A stretch of 64,000 bases of DNA from Mesorhabditis belari (Eukaryota > Nematoda > Chromadorea > Rhabditida > Rhabditidae), in assembly GCA_958450365.1 (NCBI GenBank), contig CAUEEP010000904.1:434001-498000 (forward strand), read 5' to 3'. Positions 11,523 through 22,990 of the stretch are shown here, piece after piece; position 1 is the first letter of the stretch; each line of letters begins with the position of its first letter. Both the position numbers and the translations under genes were made by a program. The notes beneath the pieces were generated by a model. The model did no database searches and was not told the origin of the DNA. It saw only the letters and a program-made list of their open reading frames with translations.

Positions 11523-11816
11523 AGGAATTTCAAAGATAAGAAAACCCTATCTTTTCTCTACGAAATACTTTTTGACCCAGACGGGAAAGCTTTTGTTTTC
11601 ATACTTTTTCAAATGATCAAACTTAAGAAGTCAAAAATGGACTGGTGGAGAGTTGATCATTTAAAGATTTCCATTCAACAAACCTACTTTTGTGTTCAAA
11701 TCAAAAACGTAGAGAATGTTTAATTGCGTCTACACTCAAATTTTCAAATCAATCTGTCTCCGAGAGAAAATAGGTGAAAATGAGAATAACCTGGAGTCAC
11801 GTTCCTCAATCATTTA

Positions 11817-12086
11817 TTAAAAAAACAAGAAGGAAAGCTTGGCGATCTCAACAATAGAAAACGACTTGATGTAGGCGGCTGACATCTTTTGGCGGCAGAA
11901 GTTGATCAGTTGATCATCGATTGGATTCGATCTCAATGCGACGATCAGAAGCAAACCACTCGAAGGATTGTTCTGGACAAGACAACAATGGAATTGACAT
12001 GAGCAGGAGTCAATTTCAGTCAATAACAAAGTAAACCATAGGGTCAATGCACATGCTATGGCAAGCATTTTTAAATAGGCTTTCAT
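11817..12086 (-). CDS. Small putative secreted protein, unrecognised
   Basis: Single exon of 89 codons with a true ATG at 12086. Residues 1-28 (MKAYLKMLAIACALTLWFTL..) look like a signal peptide, followed by Cys-rich CSCQFHCC and the mature segment NPIDDQLINFCRQKMSAAYIKSF. I do not recognise the family; five Cys and the length fit a small secreted peptide or defence protein, but that is only shape. A further upstream exon or an intron cannot be excluded. Confidence 0.5.
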   Translation of the reverse strand: MKAYLKMLAIACALTLWFTLLLTEIDSCSCQFHCCLVQNNPSSGLLLIVALRSNPIDDQLINFCRQKMSAAYIKSFSIVEIAKLSFLFF

Positions 12087-12653
12087 CTAGAAAATGAATC
12101 ATTTACAAATGTGCGGGACAAAATGAGCATAACTTTTTTATTACACTGTAGTGCTCTTGTTGTTGTTGATGTGCTCTTGTCTATTAAATATATGCATTTA
12201 GCTTATGCAGACAAAATGAAAATGGAAGAAGAGTTTATTCAGGAGGTATTTGATCTGTGAGAAATGCAGGGAAAATATTGTGTCAATGCATGTAAAATGG
12301 CATTTAATAACCTTGATTATTAGCGCCGTGGTTACGGTACTTTTTGCGCAAATCACATTATAGAATGGGCATTATCTGAAAGGAATACACTCTAAAAATG
12401 ACAAGAGAAGATCGGGAATTGGATTCCGAAAGAAAACATGAAAGATTATTAGGTTTTAAACTATAATCTGTTAAAAACCTCGTAAATATTCCCTAATACA
12501 TATCAGGATAGCACCAAGATAGATAAAATAATATTTAGCCTTTAGAAAGTTGTGACCGTTTTTGCGAATGGTAAAAAGGAGGCAAGAGAAAAGGAAACAA
12601 GTTGGGAGAAGGCTGAAAAGTGAGCAAAAATCTTGTAATTGTAATTGTAGAAG

Positions 12654-13432
12654 TATTAGGTACATGCATAAGAAATGCGGATTTCAACATTTTCATAAAT
12701 TTAAAAATAGAAAACGATAGAAACCTGATATCGATGAATGTTACAAACTATTTGAAAGTTGTAAATCTCCTCTACAAATAGGCTAGAACGTGTTTCAATT
12801 GATCGAAGCATTGAAGAAATTTCGTGGGCGAAATGCGAGTGACCAAAAAAAGAATCGAGTCACTTTAGGGACAAGTTTAGTGTGGTCAAAATAGAGTTAG
12901 CTTCCCAAAATTGAAGATTTAAAAACAAAAAGGATAACTATATATGAATTCATTAAAAAAGTCTAACGGAAATGCATTTACAGAAATTTATCTAGAGCGT
13001 AAGTTCAAAACCCTCAAAATTGTCAAAAAACCAAAAAAAAACAAAGAAAAATTATTGTAAAAACAAAGTTTTCCCATGAAATGATCCCAAATCTTAATTA
13101 TTTTGAATGATATTATTTTGAATGACATTTTAGGGCGGTCATTCTCCACTATATAATCAAAACCGAACTCTTGTGAAAGTGGGGTTTTCAAAAAGTGCTC
13201 TCTTTTGGTCCCTAAAGTGACTCGATTCCTTTTTTGGTCACTCGCATTTCGATCTCGAAATTTCTTCAAGGGCTCGATCAATTGAAACACTTTTGAGCCT
13301 ATTTTGTAGAGGAGATTTACAACTTTCAAATAGTTTATAACATTCATCGATATCAGGTTTCTATCGTTGGAAATTTATGAAAATGTTGAAATGTTGAAAT
13401 GTTGAAATCCGCATTTCTTATACATCTAATAG
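12654..13432. mobile_element. Foldback element with ~220-bp inverted arms
   Basis: The left arm 12654-12877 (tacatgcataagaaatgcgg ... agtcactttagggaca) is repeated inverted at 13205-13432. The middle 330 bp are unique. A minus-strand ORF of 119 codons crosses the right arm but has no recognisable domain; I treat it as part of the repeat. Confidence 0.75.
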
Positions 13433-13468
13433 AAGAAAATGTTGTGAAAGTTTTTGAATTTTAAAAAT

Positions 13469-15019
13469 TCAATGTCTCGTCCCATTCTCCTGAATTTTCG
13501 CCTCATAAAGCTGTGACATTTTTCGCACAAAATCCGTGGAAACCTTTCTTTTCGCAATGATCGAATACGAGTTTTTCCTCTCGCGGGCAATCGGTAAGTC
13601 AAGATTTGTCGACACTTTACGTGATGGTCGGAAATATTTCAAGAAAATCTGATAGACAAATTGCTGGGAACCGTTTTTTGGTTTTTCATTTAATGGCAAG
13701 ATTGACGCACATCCAAGCGCTTGAACTTGATCAGGGAAATCTTTTCGAAAGAAACAATTTTTCCGCTTTTTATCGCAAATCTCCACGCCGAGAGCTTGAT
13801 CTTTTAACCGTAATTTAGCCAATTTTTGCCTCAAATCCGACAAATATTTGACGAGTTTCTCCTTTTCTTCAGCTTCTTTCCCCTCATCTTCTTCCAACAT
13901 TTCGACGCCGACAATTCCATAGAAAATCTCATCAAGAAACTCTTCAAATAGCTCATCCACCGACTCATTTGTCCCGAATTTCGACTGAATCAGAAATCCG
14001 GGTCGATCTTCTTTTTGCAATCGGTTTTCAGCTAATAGTTTCCCCAATGATCCGACAAATTTTGGCCACAATTCTGCTTCAATCTCATATAGTAAAAGCT
14101 TTTGATTGAATGAACCGACTTGTCGCCATGGGATCTGATTCCCGGCCCAAATAAAATGGGAACATGACGCTAACTTGGGACATTTCGAAAGAGTTGACAA
14201 AAAGCGTTTCACTTCTTTCCCGTCTTTTTCCTTCTTTCCCTCCCAATCTACTTTTAGCTTTAGCTGATTGAATGACTGAATAAATAATCTAGTAAATGAG
14301 AGCTCCAAAAACTCAACCGAATCACTAGTTACCTCCCACTCATTAACATGATGAAGATTTGGTAGGAAATAGAAACGATCAAGCAAATTCTCGAATTCTC
14401 TCTCGGCGAGATCTCCATGACCGAAATGAGGGGAACAGCTGAGGGAAAACCTCCTCACACTAATCATTTTACCCATCAACGACCAAAAAACTCTCCCAGG
14501 GACACTGATTTTCCATCGAATTTTCCCAGAAACAACCTCGATTTCGCTTTCTGAGATGTGAAAGCTGGGAATTGTTGTCCCGTTGAATGAGATAGCGAAT
14601 ACACACTCATATGGACTTTCCGAACTGATCTTCTTTCGATAAATTGGAAGCTCAACCTCGAGAAAGTCGGTTTTTCTTGGAGGAAATGCTCCATTTTGTA
14701 GTAGCGAGGCTCGAATCTTCTTGTTGACTCGTAACAGTTGAGGCACATCATCGATTGCCGTCGATTTCAGGCTCAGAGCTTTTAGTTTGATTGGGAGCTT
14801 TGAATAAGGAAACATTAGAAAATTTGAGCACTTTATTTCTGCTGAATAGAGCTCAAATCTTGATTTAGTAAAGGAAATTAGTGTGGAGAAATATTGGAGT
14901 GATAGAATTCCTCCTATTGATAGAAATAGGAGGAGTCGAGTTAAACAATAGGAAAATTTCGGATCTATGATTCGAATAAGAAAGAGCACAATCGAATTCC
15001 AGAGAATCAATCTTATCAA
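13469..15019 (-). CDS. Intronless protein of an unrecognised family, with N-terminal hydrophobic segment
   Basis: An open frame of up to 516 codons ending in a TGA at 13469. The first in-frame ATG is at 14815 (448 residues, MFPYSKLPIKLKALSLKST); the frame is open 68 codons further upstream, with a hydrophobic stretch (LTRLLLFLSIGGILSLQYF) like a membrane segment, so an upstream spliced exon is possible. After the ATG about 40 residues look loosely F-box-like (LPIKLKALSL..LLRVNKKIR). The rest has W/L-rich segments (GKIRWKISVPGRVFWSLM, ENLLDRFYFLPNLHHV), an acidic coiled region (EMLEEDEGKEAEEKEK) and a basic C-terminus. The middle part resembles in pattern the C-terminal domain of the kinase at 48.9-53.9 kb. 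Function unknown. Confidence 0.7.
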   Translation of the reverse strand: MIRLILWNSIVLFLIRIIDPKFSYCLTRLLLFLSIGGILSLQYFSTLISFTKSRFELYSAEIKCSNFLMFPYSKLPIKLKALSLKSTAIDDVPQLLRVNKKIRASLLQNGAFPPRKTDFLEVELPIYRKKISSESPYECVFAISFNGTTIPSFHISESEIEVVSGKIRWKISVPGRVFWSLMGKMISVRRFSLSCSPHFGHGDLAEREFENLLDRFYFLPNLHHVNEWEVTSDSVEFLELSFTRLFIQSFNQLKLKVDWEGKKEKDGKEVKRFLSTLSKCPKLASCSHFIWAGNQIPWRQVGSFNQKLLLYEIEAELWPKFVGSLGKLLAENRLQKEDRPGFLIQSKFGTNESVDELFEEFLDEIFYGIVGVEMLEEDEGKEAEEKEKLVKYLSDLRQKLAKLRLKDQALGVEICDKKRKNCFFRKDFPDQVQALGCASILPLNEKPKNGSQQFVYQIFLKYFRPSRKVSTNLDLPIARERKNSYSIIAKRKVSTDFVRKMSQLYEAKIQENGTRH

Positions 15020-15569
15020 ATAGTTAGTGGATCTAGACTCGAAACGAGTGTGTTAAAGACTCAAAAAACTTGTTCTTTCCTCTAGAACAAGGGGAAAGTG
15101 ATTCACATTAATAGAGCTCCTAGATTGATCTCTGATAAACAACAGCTGTCCACATGGGTGGGGGATTTGTTTTGGGTGGTTATTGACATTTCAAAAAGGG
15201 GATTCTCTTTCAAATCCTTGCACCTGACAGCACAGTAGAGTCTATCAAAAAACCTTGATTATCATTTTTCCACTTGAAAGCAAATATAACATCAAATGTG
15301 AAACGATAACTTTTTCGGCAAAACTCAAACCAACTTTTATCATCTTGCTCTGAGGAATCATTTAAAATTGGATATACAAATATTGCTCAATACTCAATGC
15401 TCAATGCTCAATATAAAACACCATTCTTAATTTTTTGAGACTTTTGAAAGAACTTCAAAGGGCTTGCTTTGAGTAGAGGCAAAAAGTGAACTTCTTTCCT
15501 CAGGATCGAGTTTCATGTTTTCAAGTATTTCGTCTCGAAAACACAAAAACAAGTCTATCGAAGAGTCGG

Positions 15570-16286
15570 TACTTTTGTGTTATCTGGGGGATCTTTTTCC
15601 TTATCTTCCACTTGATTTTACTTGATTTAGTTTATTTTACTTTTAGCTTCTACTTTTTCACTTTATGCTGCAGACAGGTCGCACAGACTATTATTTAGGC
15701 TCCTATATTTTCCCAGGCTTTGCCTCCGCACCTTAACGGCCAACATCGAATGGCGCAAACAAAGACAAACAAAGCCCTCTACCTTGAGGCTTTAGCGACC
15801 GTTGGCACCTTCGGAGCAGTTAAGGTGCAGAGCCAAAGCCTAGGAAAATTATAGGAGACTATTAAGGTTCCTATATTATTCAGTTTCCTATATTTTTCTA
15901 GGCTTTGGCTCCGCATGTTAACGGCCAACATCGAATGGCGCCACCTGCAAACCTGCAAAAGTCCTCTACCTTGAGGCTTTAGCGACTGTCGTGCTCTGGG
16001 GTTGGTATCAGGTGCCACGGACGCCTTCAGAGCTGTTAAGGTGCAGAGCCAAAGCCTAGGAAAATTATAGGAGACTATTAAGGTTCCTATATTATTCAGT
16101 TTCCTATATTTTCCTAGGCTTTGGCTTTTCACCTTTGCCAACCTTTGCCCTTTATTGAACTAATGTGAATTCTGATGCCAAAAAGCTCGTTCTCTGTAAC
16201 CATAAAACTATTTCGCCATTGACATTTTCCGCCCAGCTAAGCTTTTTCTGAGATCCCTCCTCCGCCCACCAGATAACACAAAAGTG
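15570..16286. mobile_element. TIR element with two internal tandem units
   Basis: Ends acttttgtgttatctgg and ccagataacacaaaagt are inverted. Inside are two ~200-bp direct units, each with ggctttggctccgcac, caacatcgaatggcgc and ctaccttgaggctttagcga. A relative with the same ends and inner motifs is at 51666-52077 in an intron of the kinase gene. Confidence 0.75.
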
Positions 16287-17333
16287 GCTGTGATGTCACA
16301 AGGCTTCTCACAAGCTAGACTCTTCGATGTATCGAAGAGTCTTAGGCAAATGCATATAGGCAAATGCATATAGGCATGTGCAAATCTGTCGGCGATTATA
16401 TTTTCATGCAGATTTGAGCCATGGCCGGGCTGGGCTGACCTGCTTCCATGCTTCCATGTTTCCAATGCTTCCAATAAAACACTAAAATCAAAAGCCAGTC
16501 TCTAGTTAGTGTGAGCCAGCTTCAATGAACCTTTGGAGCGAACTTTCGTCCGCCAGGCTTTCCATCTCAAAAATAACTTTAAGCTTTCGTTTGAACTAAC
16601 TTGAACGGCTTGGACGATTTGACTCCGACGGCAAAAAATCAGACTTTATTTTTGAGAAACACGCAAACAAGCCATGGATAAAAATTCAGTAAACTCAAAT
16701 TAACATCCACGAACGTCGAAAGATCTTTTATGTCTTCCACCAGAGCTTCGTAGCTCTTTCTAAATCAGTCAGCTTTTCACTGTTATTAAGAATCAAAGAG
16801 TTTCCAATTACTGCTGACTGCTGCCTTGACAATCTCATCATGGGCATTAGCTGACACATTGAAATGGGTGATCGCTCGGAAAAAGGGTCGTTTGTTTGAA
16901 GAACTAACTTTATCAGCCTTTGTTCGAAGAACTAACTTTATAAGCCTTTGTTCTTTTTAAAGTATGTACTATTAAATACCTAGTCTCAAGTACTAAAAGC
17001 ATGTAAATTTCAAAATTCAACAATTATTTGAGATAACTGCTAAACGGGACCTAGTTAGAACAGCGCCGTTTATTTCAACGCCAACGGATCAGTTTCATCA
17101 GTTCATTCCATCAGTCATTTTAGTGCCGCGCAAAAAAAGGCTCGAAAATGGTCATTTCAGCGCGACTAGCTTTTAATCTTCTTGATTCTCGTGTTGTTTT
17201 TGCATGTTTTTATGTTTTCGTTAGTGTTTTTGCACTTTTTTCAGTTATTGCACCTAGAGTACGGCCATACGCATCAAATGTGCGCAAAAACGACCAAAAA
17301 TTCACTCGGTTTATCCATTTCTAGGGGGAAATA
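16287..17333. other. Intergenic DNA, no gene recognised
   Basis: Contains a short tandem of 'ggcaaatgcatata' near 16345-16370 and a duplicated 'gaagaactaacttta' near 16898-16945. No plausible exons or RNA genes. Confidence 0.5.
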
Positions 17334-17811
17334 TATTGGGTTGATGGAAAAGTCCAACAAAAAAAGCAAAAAAACACAACAACAAAAAACAACAAAAAAA
17401 AACGAGAAAAACGAGAAAAACGAAGGAAAATTGCGAAAAGCGGCGGAAAGGCTATTGATCTGAGGGTCGCTGGTTCGACTTCCACCGGTGACAATATTTT
17501 TCAAAAATCGTTTGCTAAGATTCTGAAAATGCGTGTCTAGGGGTTATTTTTGACGCCGATCACGAAACACATGTTTTTAGCCTAGGTTTCTGCACGGAAA
17601 ACTAACGAAACGTGAAAACAGCCATTTTTTGGCTCTGCCGCCCTTTACTAAAATAGCTGTAAAAACTTTTAGAAAAGAGATATCTCAAAACGGTTTTTAC
17701 CAATCGATCCGTCTTGAATTCAGCTTTAGGATGAGCTATAAAACGTCAAAATTCGACAAATTTAAGGTACTCTCCCAAAAAATCGGAAAGGACTTTTCCA
17801 TCAACCCAATA
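17334..17811. mobile_element. Mariner-ended element carrying a tRNA-like arm
   Basis: TA-flanked inverted ends tattgggttgatggaaaag / cttttccatcaacccaata. Inside, after A-rich DNA, 17446-17492 reads like a tRNA 3' half: T-arm 'ctggttcgacttccacc' with a B-box-like GGTTCGACTTCC. A related but diverged element with another tRNA-like arm is at about 40600-41015. Confidence 0.6.
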
Positions 17812-17920
17812 GAAATTTGCTACTTTTATGATAAATGCCCCCAAATCTCGTGTTTTTAATGCTTATTTTTCTTTTACAATTAGCTTACAGGTAACATATT
17901 TCTTTGTTTGGTTTTGCATT

Positions 17921-18232
17921 ATGCTCGAGAATTATCGACAAGGAGCACACCTGGAGCCAAACAAGAGGGTAACGTTTTATTCTTTGCTCTACTTTGTTTT
18001 CTAGGTTTTTATATCGGGTTTTTAATTAAAGAATGAATTTTTATCTTTAGCAGCCACTGATTCCGCAAATTTGTAGTCGATTGCCCTACTTTGTCGCCGA
18101 TTTCAACGGCTCAACGGAGTAACTTTTCGTTTTGTTCGTTATTTCCTAGGCATTTATATGGGCTTTTTATTTAAAAGATTTTATTTTATCCTTAGTTGTC
18201 AGAAGTTTCACAAAGATCCAACCCAACCATGA
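17921..18232 (+). CDS. Possible small three-exon gene, unrecognised
   Basis: Model: join(17921..17968,18051..18118,18196..18232), phases consistent (AGG|CAG; GA|T), giving MLENYRQGAHLEPNKR, then QPLIPQICSRLPYFVADFNGST, then DCQKFHKDPTQP and TGA. An AATAAA follows at about 18303. The two introns (82 and 77 nt) resemble each other, both GTAACNTTT...TTATNGGNTTTTNATT...TTAG, as if one was copied. The 5' end may be further upstream, with an acceptor at 17883 and a hydrophobic lead-in. No family recognised; speculative. Confidence 0.3.
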
Positions 18233-18791
18233 TGAAGAATTTGAATACCGAAAAGATTGAGAATTAAAAAGCGACCTCATTGTAACTATCAAGATAAATC
18301 TTTAATAAATTTACTTTAAGTGTGCTAAAGCAGGTTGTAAAGGTTCATTTTGATGTCACCGTAGGATCAATCATAAAGAAAGCATCTCCGCACAGCTCTT
18401 TGCATTGCGAATTGCCCCCGCTTTGCGGAAAAGTGCTTAGTTACTGCCACAGAGCATTGTTTAAATAAAGGCACAATATTTCGATACTTTTGTTGGCTAG
18501 TTACGTCTATCTAAAGCTCAAGTGAAAAACAGCCAAAAAACTAAGATTTCAACGAAGCAAATTGTCAGGAGACAAATTTTAACGGCCCAACGCACATTTT
18601 GTCCTTTGTAGATCTCGATGGACTAAAAAAAAATGCCCAGAAGACAAACAAAAATTCCAGGGATAAAGAAATTGACCAGCTTCAATTGATTTAACGGCTT
18701 TCCGTAAGCTTTTTGTCTTATTTCATAACAATATAGCTAACAAGTAGAATAGCCAACAAGTAGAATGCCAACAAGGGTGCCTCTTCCGGCA

Positions 18792-19021
18792 AAAATATTC
18801 TCTCTGACTCTCTCTAATAGTAGTGCACCATGAGCGTTGCCTAAATTGCTCGAAATCTCGAGAACCGCTTATCAGAACCTATCGATGTGGGGTCGGAAAA
18901 TGTAGCTGACGATGGGATCTAGTGGGGGATTAGAGTGTTGGGCTTCTGCAAAAGCTTGAAAACCGTAAAATAGTCATCAACTCGGCTCGGCGCGGTGAAT
19001 ACTATTAGAGAGAATACGGTA
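18792..19021. mobile_element. MITE with TACCGTATTTTCTC ends, copy 2
   Basis: Inverted relative to copy 1 at 7381; the left terminus is degraded (aaaatattctctctgactc), the right terminus agagagaatacggta is intact. Confidence 0.7.
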
Positions 19022-19455
19022 ACCGCTGAATAAAAATCCCAAGATGCACAAAATTTAAGGAGTTGATCAAAACAGCGCCGTGTACAAGCAGCGCCATGGC
19101 AAAAATAGCCCCTCCACGGTCAAGTTTCCATGTGTTTCTTCTTATTTGATGCAGATTAAAATTATCTACATTTTGCATCTACTTTTCGATCACTTAAAAC
19201 AGAAGTGGTGCTGAGAAAGGCTCAGTTAACCACTTTTTGAGCTCTTTTTCGTTTTTTTGGCATTTTCTCATCTCAGATTTGTTCTAAACGGCTCCAAAAA
19301 ATTCAGTAGATAGCTAATTTGCTTCTACATCCAATGAATCCAATACTTATCAATACCAAGGTTTTCTCGGACCACTTTAGAAGCTAACACCTTATTTTTT
19401 GCTTATTGGTGTCTGTAATGGTCGGAGTATATACGTTTTCCTGAATCAAGAAACA
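19022..19455. other. Spacer between two MITEs, nothing seen
   Basis: AT-rich DNA with no exon, RNA gene or repeat that I can support. Confidence 0.4.
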
Positions 19456-19677
19456 TACCGTATTTTCTCTAATAGTAGTGCACCATGAGCGTTGCCTAAA
19501 TTGCTCGAAATCTCGAGAACCGCTTATCAGAACCTATCGATGTGGGGCCGGAAAATGTAGCTGACGATGAGATCTATTGGGGAATTTGAGTGTTGAGCTT
19601 TTGCGAAAACTTCGAAACCGTAAAATAGTCACCAACTCGGCTCGCTGGGGTGCACTACTATTAGAGAGAACACGGTA
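19456..19677. mobile_element. MITE with TACCGTATTTTCTC ends, copy 3
   Basis: 222 bp, both ends intact, same orientation as copy 2 and about 90% like it by eye. Confidence 0.8.
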
Positions 19678-19790
19678 TATCTTCGAATTGAAATTGAAAT
19701 TGGTTGAAATGAATCGTGTTGAATAATTGTTGAATAAATTGTATTTGCTTTTTTAAAAACCGAAAACTTGAATTGTTTTTAACTTTACAT

Positions 19791-21969
19791 TTAAGCTTTT
19801 AAAATCCTTCTGAAAATGGACTGTCTATTTGTTTGCTTGACGTTGGTGGGTTCCATTTTGCACACGGCACGGGAGTAGGTTCGATCGGCGGATGGGATCC
19901 AATCCCATCGACGCTCATTGCACGACGCGTCATTGCCCATCTGAATGCAAAAAAAGATGAATCTGGAGTTTCTATGCACGGTTAACACTTATTTTCAGCA
20001 CTAATCATGTTTTCGACTGAGCTTTTTAAATCACCACATTACCCTAATGAAATACTTCAACCATAGACTTGAATCATTCAGAAAATTGCAATGGGAGCTC
20101 ATATTTGATTGCAAGAATGTATAACCGAATTCAGAACCAAATTAAAAAGCCAAACCATCCAGTAATAGTAGGAGGATGTCTCATGGTCAGTTGGGTAATC
20201 GACGGGCGATCCGTCAGTCCAAGAGCCACTTCTCGTAGCGCCCGTCCCATAAAGACCCGTCCACGCCCACAACTCGTCACACGATTTCTTGCCCACCCTT
20301 GAGGCAATCAAGTCTGAAAAATGGGTATAGGGTTACATTTATAGTATAGTTATAAGATGAGTACGGGCATTTGCGCACATTGTGCGTGGAATAGAAACTA
20401 AAAGGCAAGTGCATTTTTGTTTTGATTGGCCACGCAGAAATTGTGAAAATGAAAATGAACGGGTGTGCAAAAAAAGTGCGCAAATGTTCTATAACCGGTA
20501 AAACCACTTGGTAGAAGAGAAAAGTTTCATTAGAATTCATTAGAAATTAGTGCTTGTTTGATTTCACTTTGATTTGACACTTTTTGGTTTATTTGATTTC
20601 AGGTAATTTCAACAAACCATAAACGAAATCTTCTTCGGTTTTTGAGTGAATCGAGACCAAATGAGCGCCCATCTTCTTGCAGCTTTTCTCAGCCGCTTTC
20701 CAATCGGTGGGAGTGGTGAAATTCTGAAAAAGTGTCAGACTTTCTGCTGGCAAGCTTTTCAAAAGAGAATCTTTCAGCTTGCTATCATTTTGAGGTGTTA
20801 CCAATCGATAGAGATGGTGCAGTGATTGAGTGTAGTGAATAGAGTGTGTTGGTTTCGAGTAAGGCTTCGAGTAAGTCTTCGAGTAACTCGAGTAACTCGA
20901 GTAAACTTTACATGAGTATTTTTCACCCAATTAATCGACGTTTTGGTTGAGTGAAGTATGAGTAATCCTCTTTACGCGTCGAATAAATAGAATATCTTTA
21001 CATTTCAAGGGAATTTGCCACCAAAATCAGTCAAACGACTTAATATCTTTAAAAAGAGTCGTTTATAAGTCATCGCTCGTGATTTTTTGCACCAATTTTT
21101 TGCAATACATTCATGGACAAAAGTTTTTTAACGTTGGTTTTTAGAAGTTTGTTCTTTGTATATCTTGATCCAAATCCGACCAATTTGCAAACGGTTAAAA
21201 GATTTAAAGAGCTTATTATCTCTAATTGTAACATTACAAAAAGATGGATTTGACAACGGCTGAATATCTTTAAAAGGGTTCATATATAAGTCGGCGCTCG
21301 TGATTTTTTTGCGCCAATTTTTTGCAATAATTTTCGCTTAAAGTACGGTAATTTTTTCCAAGTTTGCGTTTTAAAAAACGCATTAATCGCGAGGAACAGA
21401 ATCTAGTAGTGAATATGCTGTTTGGGCGAGGTTAACAGTTAGAATATGAATTAAAGTAAATTTCAAGGAAACAAAAACCCTGGCTAACCTGTACATAATA
21501 ACAGTAGTCGGTTTGTTGACTGTACGTCCACCCGCTTGAGCATTTTGAGGCTGAAAAGATTGTTTATACTACAGGGTGCGACATAAATACTGACTCAAGG
21601 TTTTAGAAAAACCAATTTTTCTAAAAACTTTTCACAAGAAATATTATATATTATATACTATTTTAAAGCTTTAATTCTCAGCTATATTAGCTGACAAAGA
21701 GTTTTTTGATTGGAAAAGCTTTCGAATCCTTAAGGCGACTCGAGAGGGGCGCACAGCAAACAGCCCTCGGCGTACTACCATTTTTTCTTTGGTTTACTAG
21801 GCAAAGAGAGTTTCAAAAGGGATTGTTTTTGGTTGAATCAAATTTAACGTGAAGTTTAATCAAGTAAATAAAGTTTTAACGAGTCTATTAGTGCAGAATA
21901 AAGCGATACCACACAGCGTATATAAGGCGACGCTCACATATAAGGCGATGCTCGTATATAAGGTAGGGA

Positions 21970-22063
<94 letters not shown>

Positions 22064-22752
22064 GGAAAAATGGTAGCACGCCAAGGGCTGTTTGCTGTGC
22101 GCCCCTCTCGAGTCGCCTTAAGGATTCGAAAGCTTTTCCAATCAAAAAACACTTTTTCAGCTAATATAGCTGAGAATTAGAGCTTTCAAATAGTATATAA
22201 AACATAACATTTCTTGTGAAAAGTTTTTTAGAAAAATAGGTTTTTCCGCACCTTATAGAAAAAACCCCGTTTCCCTCACCTGTTTCGGCAACCGAGCAAA
22301 AGTATGGACGTGCTGTGGTGCATCCGGTAGTGACCCACTTGCCCGTTACGGTATCGATTATCGTGCACGTGTTCCCTGTCGTGTTTTTTGGTTCATCTAA
22401 AAACTTATAGGCTCTAAAACTGCGAGAAAATGATCTCACTTGAGGCCCAATTTTGATATGTCAACGCCGATCCGTCGGTGTAAGTCCACGTGTTATTGGC
22501 CACATTTTTCACAATCCCAATATAGGATGAGACGCTCATTCCTGCAATAAACATCAAAGTCATTAAGTCTTATGTGTCATATGTGTCCATATATGTCCTA
22601 TATTTTACCAGAATAAATAGTTTCCTATCATCGACCATCCAACTAACCTTGAGCGTATGAATAGACGTAGGCGTTCTCGTAAACGTTCAAAAGTTTAACG
22701 ATTTGTCCACCAAGCGACTGGCAGTGACGAGTGGCATCGGAAAATACTTGGG
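19791..22752 (-). CDS. C-type lectin with two CTLDs, 5' end missing
   Basis: Model: complement(join(19791..19940,20156..20313,20618..20723,21489..21550,22280..22396,22440..22541,22648..22752)); every listed join keeps phase. CTLD1: VFSDATRHCQSLGGQIVKL, SSYIGIVKNVANNTWTYTDG, YQNWASNEPKNTTGNTCTI, ARPYFCSVAET. CTLD2: SKCSSGWTYSQQTDYCYYVQ, DWKAAEKSCKKMGAHLVSIH, ELWAWTGLYGTGATRSGSW, SPVDYP, NERRWDW, YSRAVCK. The WTYTDG/NW and WTDGSP..C patterns are standard nematode CLEC features; these are secreted or surface carbohydrate-binding proteins often tied to immunity. The first Cys pair of CTLD1 and the signal peptide must lie above 22752, but a repeat array and a foldback element occupy that DNA and I found no exon. 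The protein ends 21 residues after the last Cys (VCK). The donor of exon 20156 (ATG|GTTTGG) is the least certain. Confidence 0.85.
21570..22257. mobile_element. Foldback element with a ~70-nt A-tract in the loop
   Basis: Left arm (tacagggtgcg..., 21570-21790) and right arm (22060-22257, ending ccgcaccttata) are inverted copies for about 190 bp, e.g. cgactcgagaggggcgcaca and its complement. The asymmetric middle contains an uninterrupted A run from about 21970 to 22060. Inserted in the lectin intron between CTLD1 and CTLD2. Confidence 0.8.
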
Positions 22753-22756
22753 CTGT

Positions 22757-22990
22757 AAAGAAACTAGTAAGTAAGTAAGCTCAGACTAAAGAAACTAGTA
22801 AGAAAGTAATCTCATAGTAAAGAAACTAGTGTAAGTAAGCTCAGACTAAAGAAACTAGTAAGTAAGTAAGCTCATACTAAAGAAACCAGTAAGCAAGTAA
22901 GCTCATACTAGTAAGTAAGGAAGCTCAGACTAAAGAAACTAGTAAGTAAGTAAGCTCATGCTAAAGAAACTAGTAAGTAAGTAAGCTCAT
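22757..22990. repeat. ~31-bp tandem repeat
   Basis: About seven units of 'taaagaaactagtaagtaag taagctcatac' with length variants, directly upstream of the first recognisable lectin exon. Each unit contains a donor-like AGTAAGTAAG. Confidence 0.85.

Noticed and set aside
12988..13347. 119-codon minus-strand ORF
   Set aside because: It overlaps the inverted arm of the foldback element, has no family pattern, and the arm copy at 12.7 kb is broken by stops.
21849..22152. Poly-Lys / poly-Phe ORFs
   Set aside because: Pure products of the A-tract in the foldback element.
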